From positions 1 through 35,752 of the forward strand of contig LNET01000121.1 of the NCBI GenBank assembly GCA_001464055.1: DNA of 35,752 nucleotides, given 5' to 3'. Below the pieces are notes generated by a model. The model worked only from the letters and a program-made list of their open reading frames with translations, was not told the origin of the DNA and searched no databases. The stretch comes from Burkholderiales bacterium Ga0077543 (GTDB taxonomy: Bacteria > Pseudomonadota > Gammaproteobacteria > Burkholderiales > Burkholderiaceae_C). Positions 21,528 through 29,587 of this stretch are shown here, piece by piece; position 1 is the first letter of the stretch, and each line of letters begins with the position of its first letter. The translations under genes and the position numbers were made by a program.

Positions 21528-23078
21528 ATGAACAACAACCTCTTCGCCGCCCTGCGTGCGGCCTTTCCGGCCGAACTGCATTCGGTCGCCATCGAGACGG
21601 CGGACACCCCCGAACCGCTGTACTACACCTGGCGCGACATCGAACGCGGCACGGCGATGCTGGCCAACCTGATCGATTCACTGAATCTGCCACCGGATTC
21701 GCGGATCGCGGTCCAGGCGGAGAAGAGCGTCGAGGCGCTGATGCTCTACCTGGCCGTGCTGCGCGCCGGCCATGTCTTCCTGCCGCTGAACACGGCCTAC
21801 CAGGCGGCCGAGATCGGCTACTTCATCAGCAATGCCGAACCGGCCGTGGTGGTGTGCGCGGGCAAGAACTTTGGCTGGGTCAGCAAGGCTGCGTTCCTGT
21901 CCGGCACGGCCCATGTGTTCACGCTGAACGAAGATCGCAGCGGCACGCTGCTGGACCGTGCCGCCTTCCACAGCGACCAGCACCAGGTGGCTGTGCGCCG
22001 TGGCGATGATCTGGCCGCCATCCTGTACACCAGCGGCACCACCGGCCGCAGCAAGGGCGCGATGCTGACGCACGCCAACCTGTTGAGCAACGCGCAGGTG
22101 CTGAAGGACTTCTGGGGCTGGACCGACGCGGCCGCGAAAGGGCGTCAGGACGTCCTCGTCCACGCGCTGCCCATCTTCCACGTGCACGGCCTGTTCGTGG
22201 CCAGCCACTGCGCCTTGCTCTCGGGCGCACGCATGCTGTGGTTCAGCCGCTTCGACGCTCGCGCCACCGTGGCAAGGCTGCCCGAGGCCACGGTCTTCAT
22301 GGGCGTGCCCACGCTGTACGTGCGGCTGCTGGCCGAACCCGGCTTCACGCGCGAAGCCTGCCGCAACATGCGGCTCTTCGTCAGTGGTTCGGCGCCCCTG
22401 CTGATCGAGACCTTCAACGAATTCCGCGAGCGCAGTGGCCACACCATCCTCGAACGCTACGGCATGAGCGAGACGGTGATGCTGACCAGCAACCCCTATC
22501 GCCCGGAGAGTGCACGCCGTGGCGGCACCGTGGGCCTGCCCCTTCCCGGTGTGCAGCTGCGCGTGCGCGACGACAAGGGCGGCCCGCTGGGCGACAGCGA
22601 GGTGGGGGGCATCGAGGTCAAGGGCCCGAACGTCTTCAAGGGCTACTGGCGCATGCCCGAGAAGACCGCCGACGAGTTCACCACCGACCTGTGGTTCAAG
22701 ACGGGCGACGTCGGACGCGTCGACGCCAGCGGCTACGTCACCATCGTCGGGCGCAGCAAGGATCTGATCATCACCGGCGGCTACAACGTCTACCCGGCCG
22801 AGATCGAGGGCTTCGTCAACGAATTGCCGGGCGTGGCCGAGTCGGCCGTGGTGGGCGTGCCCCACCCCGACTTCGGCGAAGCGGTGGTGGCCGTGGTGGT
22901 GGCCCGCCCCGGCGCCACGCCCGACGCCATGGCCATCGTGGCCCAGCTGAAGTCGCAGATTGCAGCCTTCAAGGTTCCCAAACGTGTGTTCATGGTGACA
23001 GAACTGCCGCGCAATGCCATGGGCAAGGTGCAGAAGAACCTGCTGCGGGACGAACACAAAGCCTTGTTCGCAGCCTAG
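21528..23078 (+). CDS. matB: Malonyl-CoA synthetase (acyl-adenylate-forming ligase)
   Basis: A 516-residue ANL-superfamily enzyme that activates malonate with ATP and CoA to malonyl-CoA. Motifs in order: the phosphate-binding loop YTSGTTGRSKGAM (about 167-179), the HALPIFHVHGLF block typical of MatB, the adenine-binding ERYGMSET, the hinge region WFKTGDVG..GYVTIVGRSKDLIITGGYNVYPAEIE, and the C-terminal catalytic Lys in NAMGKVQKN. Length and the HVHGL segment favour malonyl- over long-chain acyl-CoA ligase. The pairing with malonyl-CoA decarboxylase upstream makes the assignment firmer. Together they turn malonate into acetyl-CoA. The ATG at 21528 is 38 nt past the receptor gene. A longer in-frame reading from 21402 would overlap that gene and is rejected. 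Confidence 0.92.
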   Translation: MNNNLFAALRAAFPAELHSVAIETADTPEPLYYTWRDIERGTAMLANLIDSLNLPPDSRIAVQAEKSVEALMLYLAVLRAGHVFLPLNTAYQAAEIGYFISNAEPAVVVCAGKNFGWVSKAAFLSGTAHVFTLNEDRSGTLLDRAAFHSDQHQVAVRRGDDLAAILYTSGTTGRSKGAMLTHANLLSNAQVLKDFWGWTDAAAKGRQDVLVHALPIFHVHGLFVASHCALLSGARMLWFSRFDARATVARLPEATVFMGVPTLYVRLLAEPGFTREACRNMRLFVSGSAPLLIETFNEFRERSGHTILERYGMSETVMLTSNPYRPESARRGGTVGLPLPGVQLRVRDDKGGPLGDSEVGGIEVKGPNVFKGYWRMPEKTADEFTTDLWFKTGDVGRVDASGYVTIVGRSKDLIITGGYNVYPAEIEGFVNELPGVAESAVVGVPHPDFGEAVVAVVVARPGATPDAMAIVAQLKSQIAAFKVPKRVFMVTELPRNAMGKVQKNLLRDEHKALFAA

Positions 23079-23174
23079 TCGCCCAAGGGCTGAAGGCCGA
23101 AGGCCGGAGATCCAGCCCTGCCTGCGCAGCAACGCGGGGCTAACATCCCGGCACGCACTTTCAGGAGGCCTCCC

Positions 23175-23234
23175 GTGCCACGTCACCCCAGCCGCCAGCG
23201 CGGCGCGAGAAGGCTTCGATCGCCATGCCGCTGA
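23175..23234 (+). CDS. Possible 19-residue leader ORF before the PanE-like gene
   Basis: GTG at 23175 is preceded by a perfect AGGAGG with a 6-nt spacer, the strongest ribosome-binding site in this part of the window. The frame runs 19 codons, is Arg-rich (MPRHPSRQRGARRLRSPCR) and stops at 23232-23234, inside the PanE-like gene that begins at 23225. It could couple translation of that gene. The AGGAGG is also part of a palindrome (GGAGGCCTCC), so the match may be coincidental. Confidence 0.25.
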   Translation: MPRHPSRQRGARRLRSPCR

Positions 23235-24145
23235 GCGTGGCCGTGATGGGCGCCGGTGCCGTGGGCTGCTACTTCGGCGGCATGCTGGCGCGTGCCGGGC
23301 ACGACGTGGTGCTGATCGGCAGAGCGGCCCATGTGCAGGCCATCCAGGCCGCCGGACTGCACCTGCACACCCGCAGCTTCGACGAATGGGTGCCGGTGCG
23401 CGCCGACACCGAAGCCGCCGCTGCGCAGGGTGCATCGCTGGTCCTGTTCTGCGTGAAGTCCACCGACACCGAATCGGCGGCGGCGGCGCTGGGGCCGCAC
23501 CTGGGCCCCGAAACACAGCTGCTCAGCCTGCAGAACGGCGTCGACAACGCCGACCGTTTACGCCGCCTGCTGCCCCAGCCGGTGCGGGCCGCCGTGGTGT
23601 ACGTCGCCGCGGAAATGACTGGCCCGGGCGAAGTCAGACACCACGGCCGCGGCGAACTGCTGGTCGAGCCCGGCGATGGCGGTGACGACGGCGGCGACAG
23701 CTGGGCCGGCGCGTTCCGCGCGGCTGGCGTGCCGGTCGACCTGTCGGGCAACGTGCGCCAGGCGCTGTGGGTCAAGCTGATCCTGAACTGTGCCTACAAC
23801 GCGCTGTCGGCCGTTGCTCAGATGCCTTACGGCCGCTTGCTGGCCGCCACCGGCGTCGCCGAGGTGATGCAGGCCGTGGTGCAGGAATGCGTCGCGGTCG
23901 CGCAGGCCGAAGGCGTGGCCGTGCCGGCCGACATCGGCCACACCGTTCTCGCACTGGCCGCGTCCATGCCCGACCAGCGCTCGTCGACCGCGCAGGACCT
24001 GGCGCGCGGCCGGCCGACCGAGATCGACCATCTGAACGGCTTCGTCGTCCGCCAGGGGCGGGCCCGCGGCATCCCGACACCGGTGAACCTGTGCTTGCAC
24101 ACGCTGGTGCATCTGCTGGAAGGCAGGCCGGGTGCTGTCGCCTGA
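23225..24145 (+). CDS. 2-dehydropantoate 2-reductase family protein (PanE/ApbA-like)
   Basis: A 306-residue NADP-dependent ketoacid reductase-type protein. The N-terminal Rossmann fold carries GAGAVGCYFGGMLARAG (about 9-25). The segment VLFCVKSTDTESAAAAL and QNGVDNADRL follow as in the family. The C-terminal helical domain contains the catalytic-Lys-type block LWVKLILNCAYNALSA and the signature EIDHLNGFVVRQGRARGIPTPVN. PanE reduces ketopantoate in pantothenate synthesis, but paralogues of this family are common in Burkholderiales and often have other 2-oxoacid substrates, so no symbol is given. The ATG at 23225 has only a weak AAGG upstream, and a leader ORF with a strong site overlaps it. 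The DUF1615 gene starts inside its last codons. Confidence 0.88.
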   Translation: MPLSVAVMGAGAVGCYFGGMLARAGHDVVLIGRAAHVQAIQAAGLHLHTRSFDEWVPVRADTEAAAAQGASLVLFCVKSTDTESAAAALGPHLGPETQLLSLQNGVDNADRLRRLLPQPVRAAVVYVAAEMTGPGEVRHHGRGELLVEPGDGGDDGGDSWAGAFRAAGVPVDLSGNVRQALWVKLILNCAYNALSAVAQMPYGRLLAATGVAEVMQAVVQECVAVAQAEGVAVPADIGHTVLALAASMPDQRSSTAQDLARGRPTEIDHLNGFVVRQGRARGIPTPVNLCLHTLVHLLEGRPGAVA

Positions 24146-25280
24146 GCGCATTCGCGGCCACGTCGCGTGGCCGCTTCGGCAAGCCGGCCCGCTGCTGACC
24201 GTGGCGCTGGCTTTCGCGCTCGCCGGCTGCGCGGGCGACGCGCCCAGGCAGCCCGACAAGCGCACGCCCGAGCGAATCCAGTCCGACATCGAGGCGCGAA
24301 TCCCGCCGCGAGTGGCGCAGCGCGCGGCCTGGGCCGTCGACCTGCAACTGGTTTTCGCAGGTCTGAAGATCGAACCCTCGACCCGCCATGTCTGTGCCGT
24401 GCTGGCCGTCGTCGAGCAGGAGTCGACCTTCAATCCGGACCCCCCGGTGGCTGGCCTGGCCCGCATCGCGCGCGAGGAGATGATGCGCCGGGCCAACGGT
24501 CTGGGCGTGCCCGAACTGGCCGTGAACCTGGCGCTGAAGCTGAAATCCCCCGACGGCAGGACCTACGACGAGCGCCTGGACGCCGTCAGGACCGAACGCG
24601 AACTCAGCCTGATGTACGAGCAGTTCGTCGACGAAGTCCCGCTGGGCCGCCGGCTGTTCGCCAACTACAACCCGGTGCGCACCGGCGGGCCCATGCAGGT
24701 GAGCATTGCCTTCGCGGAAGAGCACGTCCGGGCGCAGCGCTACCCCTTCCCGGCCGAGGACTCGGTGCGCCACGAAGTGTTCACGCGGCGCGGCGGCCTT
24801 TACTTCGGCACGGCCCACCTGCTGGACTACGAGACCAGCGCCTATGGCTCGACCATGATCTACCGCTTCGCGGACTTCAACGCCGGGCGCTTTGCCAGTC
24901 GCAATGCCGCGTTCCAGCAGGCCCTGGCAACAGCCACCGGCAAACCCCTGGCACTCGACGGCGACCTGTTCCTGCGCGACGCCTTGCAGCCTGGCCAGAC
25001 CGAAATGGCGGTGCGCACCCTGGCCCGCGAACTGGATCTGGACGACCAGGCCATCCGTCGCGAACTCGAACTCAGCACGGGCGAAGCCTTCGACCGCAGC
25101 CCGCTGGCCGCCAAGGTGTTTGCCTTGGCCGAAGCCCGCAGCGGCCGCGCCCAGCTGCGGGCCGTGCTGCCGGGCATCGTGCTGAAAAGCCCGAAGATCA
25201 CGCGCCGGCTGACCACCGAATGGTTTGCCCGCCGGGTGGACGAGCGCTTCAAGCGCTGCATGGCCACCGAAGCCGGCTGA
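24132..25280 (+). CDS. DUF1615 family lipoprotein
   Basis: A 382-residue lipoprotein. A signal sequence with core LLTVALAFALAGC places the lipobox Cys near residue 33. The mature part reads as DUF1615: TPERIQSDIEARIP, a segment resembling a lysozyme-like fold (ICAVLAVVEQESTFNPDPPV, here VCAVLAVVEQEST), then YNPVRTGGPMQVSIAFAEE and RGGLYFGTAHLLDYE. The Glu in VVEQEST and the GPMQVS segment recall the catalytic Glu and Gln-Val-Ser of lytic transglycosylases, so peptidoglycan cleavage is a reasonable guess but unproven. It starts at GTG 24132 and overlaps the PanE-like gene by 14 nt, implying co-transcription. A likely terminator follows at 25312-25340. Confidence 0.8.
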   Translation: MLSPERIRGHVAWPLRQAGPLLTVALAFALAGCAGDAPRQPDKRTPERIQSDIEARIPPRVAQRAAWAVDLQLVFAGLKIEPSTRHVCAVLAVVEQESTFNPDPPVAGLARIAREEMMRRANGLGVPELAVNLALKLKSPDGRTYDERLDAVRTERELSLMYEQFVDEVPLGRRLFANYNPVRTGGPMQVSIAFAEEHVRAQRYPFPAEDSVRHEVFTRRGGLYFGTAHLLDYETSAYGSTMIYRFADFNAGRFASRNAAFQQALATATGKPLALDGDLFLRDALQPGQTEMAVRTLARELDLDDQAIRRELELSTGEAFDRSPLAAKVFALAEARSGRAQLRAVLPGIVLKSPKITRRLTTEWFARRVDERFKRCMATEAG

Positions 25281-25311
25281 GCCTGACGCCGGCTCCACCG
25301 ACCCATGCCGC

Positions 25312-25340
25312 GCCGGGCATGGCAGCCCGGCGCTGTTTGT
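25312..25340 (+). terminator. Probable terminator after DUF1615 gene
   Basis: GCCGGGC (25312-25318) pairs with GCCCGGC (25325-25331) around a 6-nt loop, followed by GCTGTTTGT. The U-tract is imperfect. It separates the DUF1615 gene from the PEP-CTERM protease. Confidence 0.45.
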
Positions 25341-25417
25341 AACGGTTCTAAACCCGTTTCGGCAACATGCCCCCCCCTGTTTCCGGGGAGTCAGTCGAAG
25401 CAACCTGACCTTAGAGT

Positions 25418-25441
25418 CGTTCTACGAAAAACCGTTCTACG
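25418..25441. repeat. Direct repeat of CGTTCTACG upstream of the PEP-CTERM protease
   Basis: Two perfect 9-bp copies (25418-25426 and 25433-25441) start 15 bp apart. Each has CGT/ACG half-symmetry. They sit 14-37 bp before the protease start, in or just after the promoter. A related AACGGTTCTAA lies further upstream at about 25341-25351. A regulator-binding or mRNA-leader role is possible. Confidence 0.4.
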
Positions 25442-25454
25442 TTCGGAGAAACAG

Positions 25455-26453
25455 ATGATCAGAATCCCGACCCCGCTGCGTCACCTCCTGGCCGTTGCGG
25501 CGCTGGCCGCGTGCCTGCCCGCGGCCCAGGCGTCGACTGCGGCGTACGACGCCATGGTGGCCAGCGGCTTCACGCAGGAAGGCATCTTCCCGCGCATCGT
25601 CATCCGCGACGACGTCGGCCTGGCGGCCTCGGCCGCCTTTGCCGCGAACCCGGCCTTTTCCGGCGTGGCCTCCATCAGCGGTTGCACCGCCGTGCTGATC
25701 GCGCCGACCACGGTGCTATCGGCCCGCCACTGCGGCCCCAGCGTGGGCGGCACGGTTCGTTTCGGAACCAACAGAAACAGCCCGACCTTCAGCTCGACCA
25801 TCCAGTCCGTGGTGTATCCGGGCGGCGGCACTGCCGGCTCGCCGCTGCTCGACGGCAACGACGTCGCCATCCTCAGGCTCACGAGTACCGTGCCCGGGAA
25901 CATCGCCACGCCTTTCCCGCTGACCGCAGCCACGACTGCATTGACCGGCTTTTCAGTCGTCACGCTCGGCTATGGCGGCAGGGGCATCGGCAGCACCGGG
26001 GCCACCGGCTCCGACGGCATCCTCCGCGGCGGCACGAATGTGCTGGATCGCTATGGCGCGCCCGTCAACACCGCGAGCAGCTTTACCGGCACGAACATCT
26101 TTTCCACCGACTTCGACAACCCTGCCGGAACCAGCAATACCCTGGGCTGGCTGGGCAGCTCGGCTGTCGCAACCGCCTTCGAGGCCACCACCGCCGGCGG
26201 CGACAGCGGTGGCCCGCTGATCTTCGACAACGGCGGCGTCTGGACCCTGATGGGCGTGCTCAGCGGTGGCACGACCAGCAACAGCGTCTACGGCGACATT
26301 TCCTGGTGGACCGGTGTCACCCCCTTTCAATCGCAGATCGAAGCTGCGGGCGGCGTCTTCATCGCGGTGGTGCCCGAGCCCGGCACCTACGGCCTGATGC
26401 TGCTGGGCCTGGGCCTGCTCGTCGCCCGCCTGCGCCGATCCACCGGCGCCTGA
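25455..26453 (+). CDS. Secreted trypsin-like serine protease with PEP-CTERM sorting signal
   Basis: A 332-residue exported protease. A Sec signal peptide (residues 1-26, cleavage after AQA) is followed by an S1/chymotrypsin fold. The triad is visible: His92 in SARHCG, Asp136 in GNDVAIL, Ser251 in GGDSGGPL. Ser-specific context and the SISGCTAVLIAPTTVLSARHC block are typical. The C-terminus carries VPEPGTYGLMLLGLGLLVARLRR (PEP at 307-309, transmembrane helix, basic tail), a PEP-CTERM signal processed by an exosortase. The organism should therefore encode an EpsH-type exosortase and make exopolysaccharide-linked surface proteins. The ATG at 25455 has GGAG seven bases upstream, which decides the start over an in-frame upstream reading. 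It converges with the SDR gene. Confidence 0.93.
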   Translation: MIRIPTPLRHLLAVAALAACLPAAQASTAAYDAMVASGFTQEGIFPRIVIRDDVGLAASAAFAANPAFSGVASISGCTAVLIAPTTVLSARHCGPSVGGTVRFGTNRNSPTFSSTIQSVVYPGGGTAGSPLLDGNDVAILRLTSTVPGNIATPFPLTAATTALTGFSVVTLGYGGRGIGSTGATGSDGILRGGTNVLDRYGAPVNTASSFTGTNIFSTDFDNPAGTSNTLGWLGSSAVATAFEATTAGGDSGGPLIFDNGGVWTLMGVLSGGTTSNSVYGDISWWTGVTPFQSQIEAAGGVFIAVVPEPGTYGLMLLGLGLLVARLRRSTGA

Positions 26454-26698
26454 ACCCGGTCCGGCCCGGGCGCACGGGCCGGGGCACGGACAGCGGCGTC
26501 ATCCTCGTCAGGGTCGAGGCAGGCCGAACGACGCCCACCCCGAGCAGGATCCACCCGCTGCTGGCCGGCTTGGTCGCGATCGGCCGGCCTTTGGGGCTGG
26601 CCATGGGGCTGAAGACGTTCCAGCAAGCGAACACGCGTGCGGCAGGCATCGCCGTTGGCGTGATTCGCATGGCCAACCGGGCGTCTTGACGTGCGGCT
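26454..26698. other. Convergent intergenic region with a GC hairpin
   Basis: 245 bp between convergent stops. An 8-bp perfect stem CCGGCCCG/CGGGCCGG (26461-26468 with 26475-26482) sits right after the protease stop, without a U-tract. Open frames exist on both strands but lack motif, start context or codon bias, so I call no gene here. Confidence 0.5.
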
Positions 26699-27481
26699 TC
26701 AGCCGCGCCCGACAAACGGCATCTGGGTGGCCATCACCGTCATGAACATCACGTTGGCCTCCAGCGGCAGGTTGGCCATGTGCAGTACCGCGCGCGCGGC
26801 GTGCTGCACGTCCATGCGCGCCTCGGCACGCACGCTGCCATCGGCCTGTGGCATGCCGGTGGCCATGCCGGCGCTGATGGCGGTGACGGCGTTGCCGATG
26901 TCGATCTGGCCCACCGCGATGTCGTGGGCCCGGCCGTCCAGCGCAGCCGCCTTCGTCAGCCCGGTCATGGCGTGCTTGGTGGCGGTGTAGGCCACCGAAT
27001 TCGGCCGCGGCGCATGCGCCGAGATCGAGCCATTGTTGACGATGCGGCCGCCCCGCGGTGACTGCGCCTTCATCCTGCGGAAGGCGTGCTGGGTACACAG
27101 GAAGGCGCCGGTGAGATTGGTGTCCACCGCGGCCTGCCACTGCGCCAGCGCCAGGTCTTCCAGCGCCACGCCCGGGGTGAACACGCCGGCATTGTTGAAC
27201 AGGAAGTCGAGCCGGCCGAAGCGCTGCTGCACGGTGGCAAACAGCTCGGCGACGCCGTCGGACTGTGTCACGTCGCAAGGCACGGCCAGCGCGCGGCGGC
27301 CGATGTCGCCGAAGGGGTCGCCGCACTGGGCGATGGACTCGGCCAGCGTTTCGGCGCGCCGGCCAGTGAAGGCCACGCACCAGCCATCGGCCAACAGGGC
27401 CTGGGCGGTGGCACGGCCGATGCCGCTGCCGGCGCCTGTGACGAGTGCAATGCGGTCGTGGGGGGGGGTGGGCAGGGGCAT
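26699..27481 (-). CDS. Short-chain dehydrogenase/reductase (SDR)
   Basis: A 260-residue classical SDR, NAD(P)-dependent. The cofactor motif TGAGSGIG is at about 15-22. Arg-Arg after the second strand (FTGRRAE) suggests NADP preference. NNAG is at about 96-99, catalytic Ser152 is in NNGSISAH, and Tyr165/Lys169 are in YTATK. The substrate cannot be read from the sequence. The ATG at 27481 has GAAGGA upstream, while the open frame continues to 27949 only as a non-coding extension. The coding strand carries nine C in a row (bases 27460-27468) at codons 5-8, a run that could slip. It is divergent from the DUF294 gene across 152 bp. Confidence 0.9.
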   Translation of the reverse strand: MPLPTPPHDRIALVTGAGSGIGRATAQALLADGWCVAFTGRRAETLAESIAQCGDPFGDIGRRALAVPCDVTQSDGVAELFATVQQRFGRLDFLFNNAGVFTPGVALEDLALAQWQAAVDTNLTGAFLCTQHAFRRMKAQSPRGGRIVNNGSISAHAPRPNSVAYTATKHAMTGLTKAAALDGRAHDIAVGQIDIGNAVTAISAGMATGMPQADGSVRAEARMDVQHAARAVLHMANLPLEANVMFMTVMATQMPFVGRG

Positions 27482-27633
27482 GGGCGTGGTCCTTCGTGAT
27501 GGCCAGGTTCGGGGCGCGCAGTCTATGCGGCGTGTGGGCGCCAGCGCAGCTTTCAGCTGGATCGGCATGCATTTGTCAGGCGCTTGTCCGGCCTGCGGGT
27601 TCCAATGGGGCTTGGTCCACTCGCGCCGCCACG
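27482..27633. promoter_or_regulatory. Divergent promoter region of SDR and CBS/DUF294 genes
   Basis: 152 bp that must carry both promoters. The SDR ribosome-binding site is at its left edge. No confident -10/-35 pair or operator is visible to me. Confidence 0.3.
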
Positions 27634-29493
27634 ATGACACCTTCCTCCAGCGAAACCGCACTCGTCGCCCAGGCCTTGCAGCAGCACCCCGTACTGGGCC
27701 GACTGGACACTGCTGCCCGCCAGGCCCTGCTGGGCCGGCTGCAGCTGCAGCACTGCGTGCCCCACCAGACCGTGGCCACCAGCAGCACGCTGACGCAACG
27801 CCTGCACCTGCTGGTGGCCGGCAGCCTGGCCTTCCAGCCCGAGGCCCCTGACGAGGACATCCCGGCCCTGCACCTGGCAGCGCCCGACTGGTTCGGCGCA
27901 GGCGTGCAGGCCCCGGCGCAGGGCGGCTGGCAGGTGGTGGCGCTGACACAGGCCACCGTGGCCACGCTCGGCCTGGATGAGCTGACGGTGCTGCTGCAGA
28001 GCCAGCCCTGGCTGCAGCTGTTCATGCATCCGCCGACGCCGACGACGCCGCCGCTGGAAGCCGCCGACCCGCACCTGAACCTGATGACCACCCCCGTGCG
28101 GGCGCTGCTGCGCCGGGCACCCGTGACCGTGTCGCCCCACACCCCCATCCGCGCCGTGGCCGAGCTGATGCGCGAGCAGCGCGTGTCCTCGGTGATGCTG
28201 GTTGAACAGGACCACCTGTTCGGCGTGGTCACCGACCGCGACCTGCGCAACCGCGCGCTGGCCACGGGCCTGGACCCGGCCGAGCCGGTGCTGGAGATCG
28301 CCACCGTCGCGCCGATGACGATCGACGTGAATGCGCCAGGCTTCGACGCGCTGCTCCTGATGGCGCGCCACAACATCCACCACGTGCCGGTGATGGACGG
28401 CAAGCAGGTCATGGGCATGGTCACGGCCACCGACGTCACCGAACAGCACAGCACCTCGGCCGTGTTCCTGGCCGGCGACATCCACAAGCAGACCAGCCTG
28501 GCCGGCCTGACCGCGGCCGCGGCCAAGGTCAAGACATTGCAGAAGCATCTGGCGGCCGCCGGCGCCAGCGCCTTCAGCACCGGTCACATCGTCACCGCCA
28601 TCACCGACGCGCTGACCACCCGGCTGCTGCACCTGGCCGAACTGCAACTGGGCCCGGCGCCGGTGGACTTCGCCTGGGTGGCCGCAGGCTCCCAGGCGCG
28701 CCACGAGCAGACTGCGAAGAGCGACCAGGACAACTGCATGGTGCTGGACGACGCCTACGACCCCGTCGCCCACGGCAGCTACTTCAAGCAGCTGGCCACC
28801 TTTGTATGCGACGGCCTGGCCGCCTGCGGCTACGTGCACTGCCCGGGCGAGATGATGGCCATGACCGACAAGTGGCGCCAGCCCCAGCACCACTGGGCCG
28901 AGCTGTTCCGCAAGTGGGTGGACACCCCCGAGCCGATGGCGCTGATGCTGACCTGCGTGTTCTTCGACGTGCGCGTCGTCGCCGGCCGGCCCGACCTGCT
29001 GGACACGCTGCGCCAGCGCACGCTGCAGCGCACGCGCGACAACAGCCTGTTCCTGGCCCACATGGTCGGCAATGCCTTGAGCCACCAGCCGCCGCTGGGC
29101 CTGTTCGGCGGCCTGGCTACCGCCCGCAGCGGTGAGCACAAGGGCACGCTGGACCTGAAGCACAACGGCATCGTGCCGATCATCGACCTGGCGCGCGTCT
29201 ATGCGCTGGCCGCTGGTCACCCTGCCGTCAACACCCATGACCGGCTGGCCCATGCCGCCGAAAGCGGCGAGATCAGCCCGCAAGGCGTGCGCGACCTGCG
29301 CGACGCGCTCGAATTCCTGTCGCTGGTGCGCATCCGCCACCAGTCGCGCCAGATCGCCGCCGGCTTCGCCGCCGACAACTACCTGCGGCCCGATGAGCTG
29401 TCGAACTTCGAACGCAGCCAGCTGAAGGATGCCTTCGGCGTGGTGAAGTCTCTGCAGGACGTGCTGGGCAACCGCTACCGCATGTCCCGATAA
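27634..29493 (+). CDS. CBS-domain putative nucleotidyltransferase (DUF294 family)
   Basis: A 619-residue cytosolic signalling-type protein. Residues 1-140 look like a degenerate cyclic-nucleotide-binding domain. At about 150-275 a CBS pair (LLRRAPVTVSPHTPIRAVAELMREQRVSSVMLV; FGVVTDRDLRNRAL; NIHHVPVMDGKQVMGMVTATDVT) would bind an adenosine nucleotide. A DUF294 nucleotidyltransferase domain follows, with GSQARHEQ...DQDN at about 352-370 (GS motif and the D-x-D-type metal site), then the helical DUF294 C-terminal domain. This layout resembles the GlnD N-terminal catalytic core. The modified target is unknown. In Pseudomonas and relatives a gene of this type sits with a DnaQ-like exonuclease near the acetate permease actP. 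Here it converges with an exonuclease fusion gene of the SLC5-kinase operon. The start is ATG 27634. The in-frame reading from 27445 runs through the intergenic region and lacks a conserved look. Confidence 0.88.
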   Translation: MTPSSSETALVAQALQQHPVLGRLDTAARQALLGRLQLQHCVPHQTVATSSTLTQRLHLLVAGSLAFQPEAPDEDIPALHLAAPDWFGAGVQAPAQGGWQVVALTQATVATLGLDELTVLLQSQPWLQLFMHPPTPTTPPLEAADPHLNLMTTPVRALLRRAPVTVSPHTPIRAVAELMREQRVSSVMLVEQDHLFGVVTDRDLRNRALATGLDPAEPVLEIATVAPMTIDVNAPGFDALLLMARHNIHHVPVMDGKQVMGMVTATDVTEQHSTSAVFLAGDIHKQTSLAGLTAAAAKVKTLQKHLAAAGASAFSTGHIVTAITDALTTRLLHLAELQLGPAPVDFAWVAAGSQARHEQTAKSDQDNCMVLDDAYDPVAHGSYFKQLATFVCDGLAACGYVHCPGEMMAMTDKWRQPQHHWAELFRKWVDTPEPMALMLTCVFFDVRVVAGRPDLLDTLRQRTLQRTRDNSLFLAHMVGNALSHQPPLGLFGGLATARSGEHKGTLDLKHNGIVPIIDLARVYALAAGHPAVNTHDRLAHAAESGEISPQGVRDLRDALEFLSLVRIRHQSRQIAAGFAADNYLRPDELSNFERSQLKDAFGVVKSLQDVLGNRYRMSR

Positions 29494-29587
29494 ATGGTGC
29501 CCCCAAGCTCGCTGGCGCTCGCTACCCCCCAGGGGGGCCGTCCGCCAGCGGACCGGCGGAGCCGGATCCGCGGCGGGAAGCTGGGAC
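29494..29587. repeat. GC-rich intergenic repeat element with hairpins
   Basis: The 94 bp between two convergent stops carry CCCCCAAGCTCGCTGGCGCT, a second GCTCGCT, and a perfect CCCCCC-A-GGGGGG dyad (29525-29537), then GC-rich dyads (TCCGCC, GGCGGA, GGATCCG). The CCCCCAAGCTCGCT...CCCCCCAGGGGGG style is one I recognise from many Burkholderiales intergenic spaces. It probably acts as a bidirectional transcription stop or a dispersed repeat. No second copy is evident in this window. Confidence 0.55.

Noticed and set aside
26359..26715. Minus-strand frame in the gap between protease and SDR with a short hydrophobic stretch
   Set aside because: Overlaps the PEP-CTERM coding end, lacks a ribosome-binding site and shows no family resemblance; treated as non-coding.
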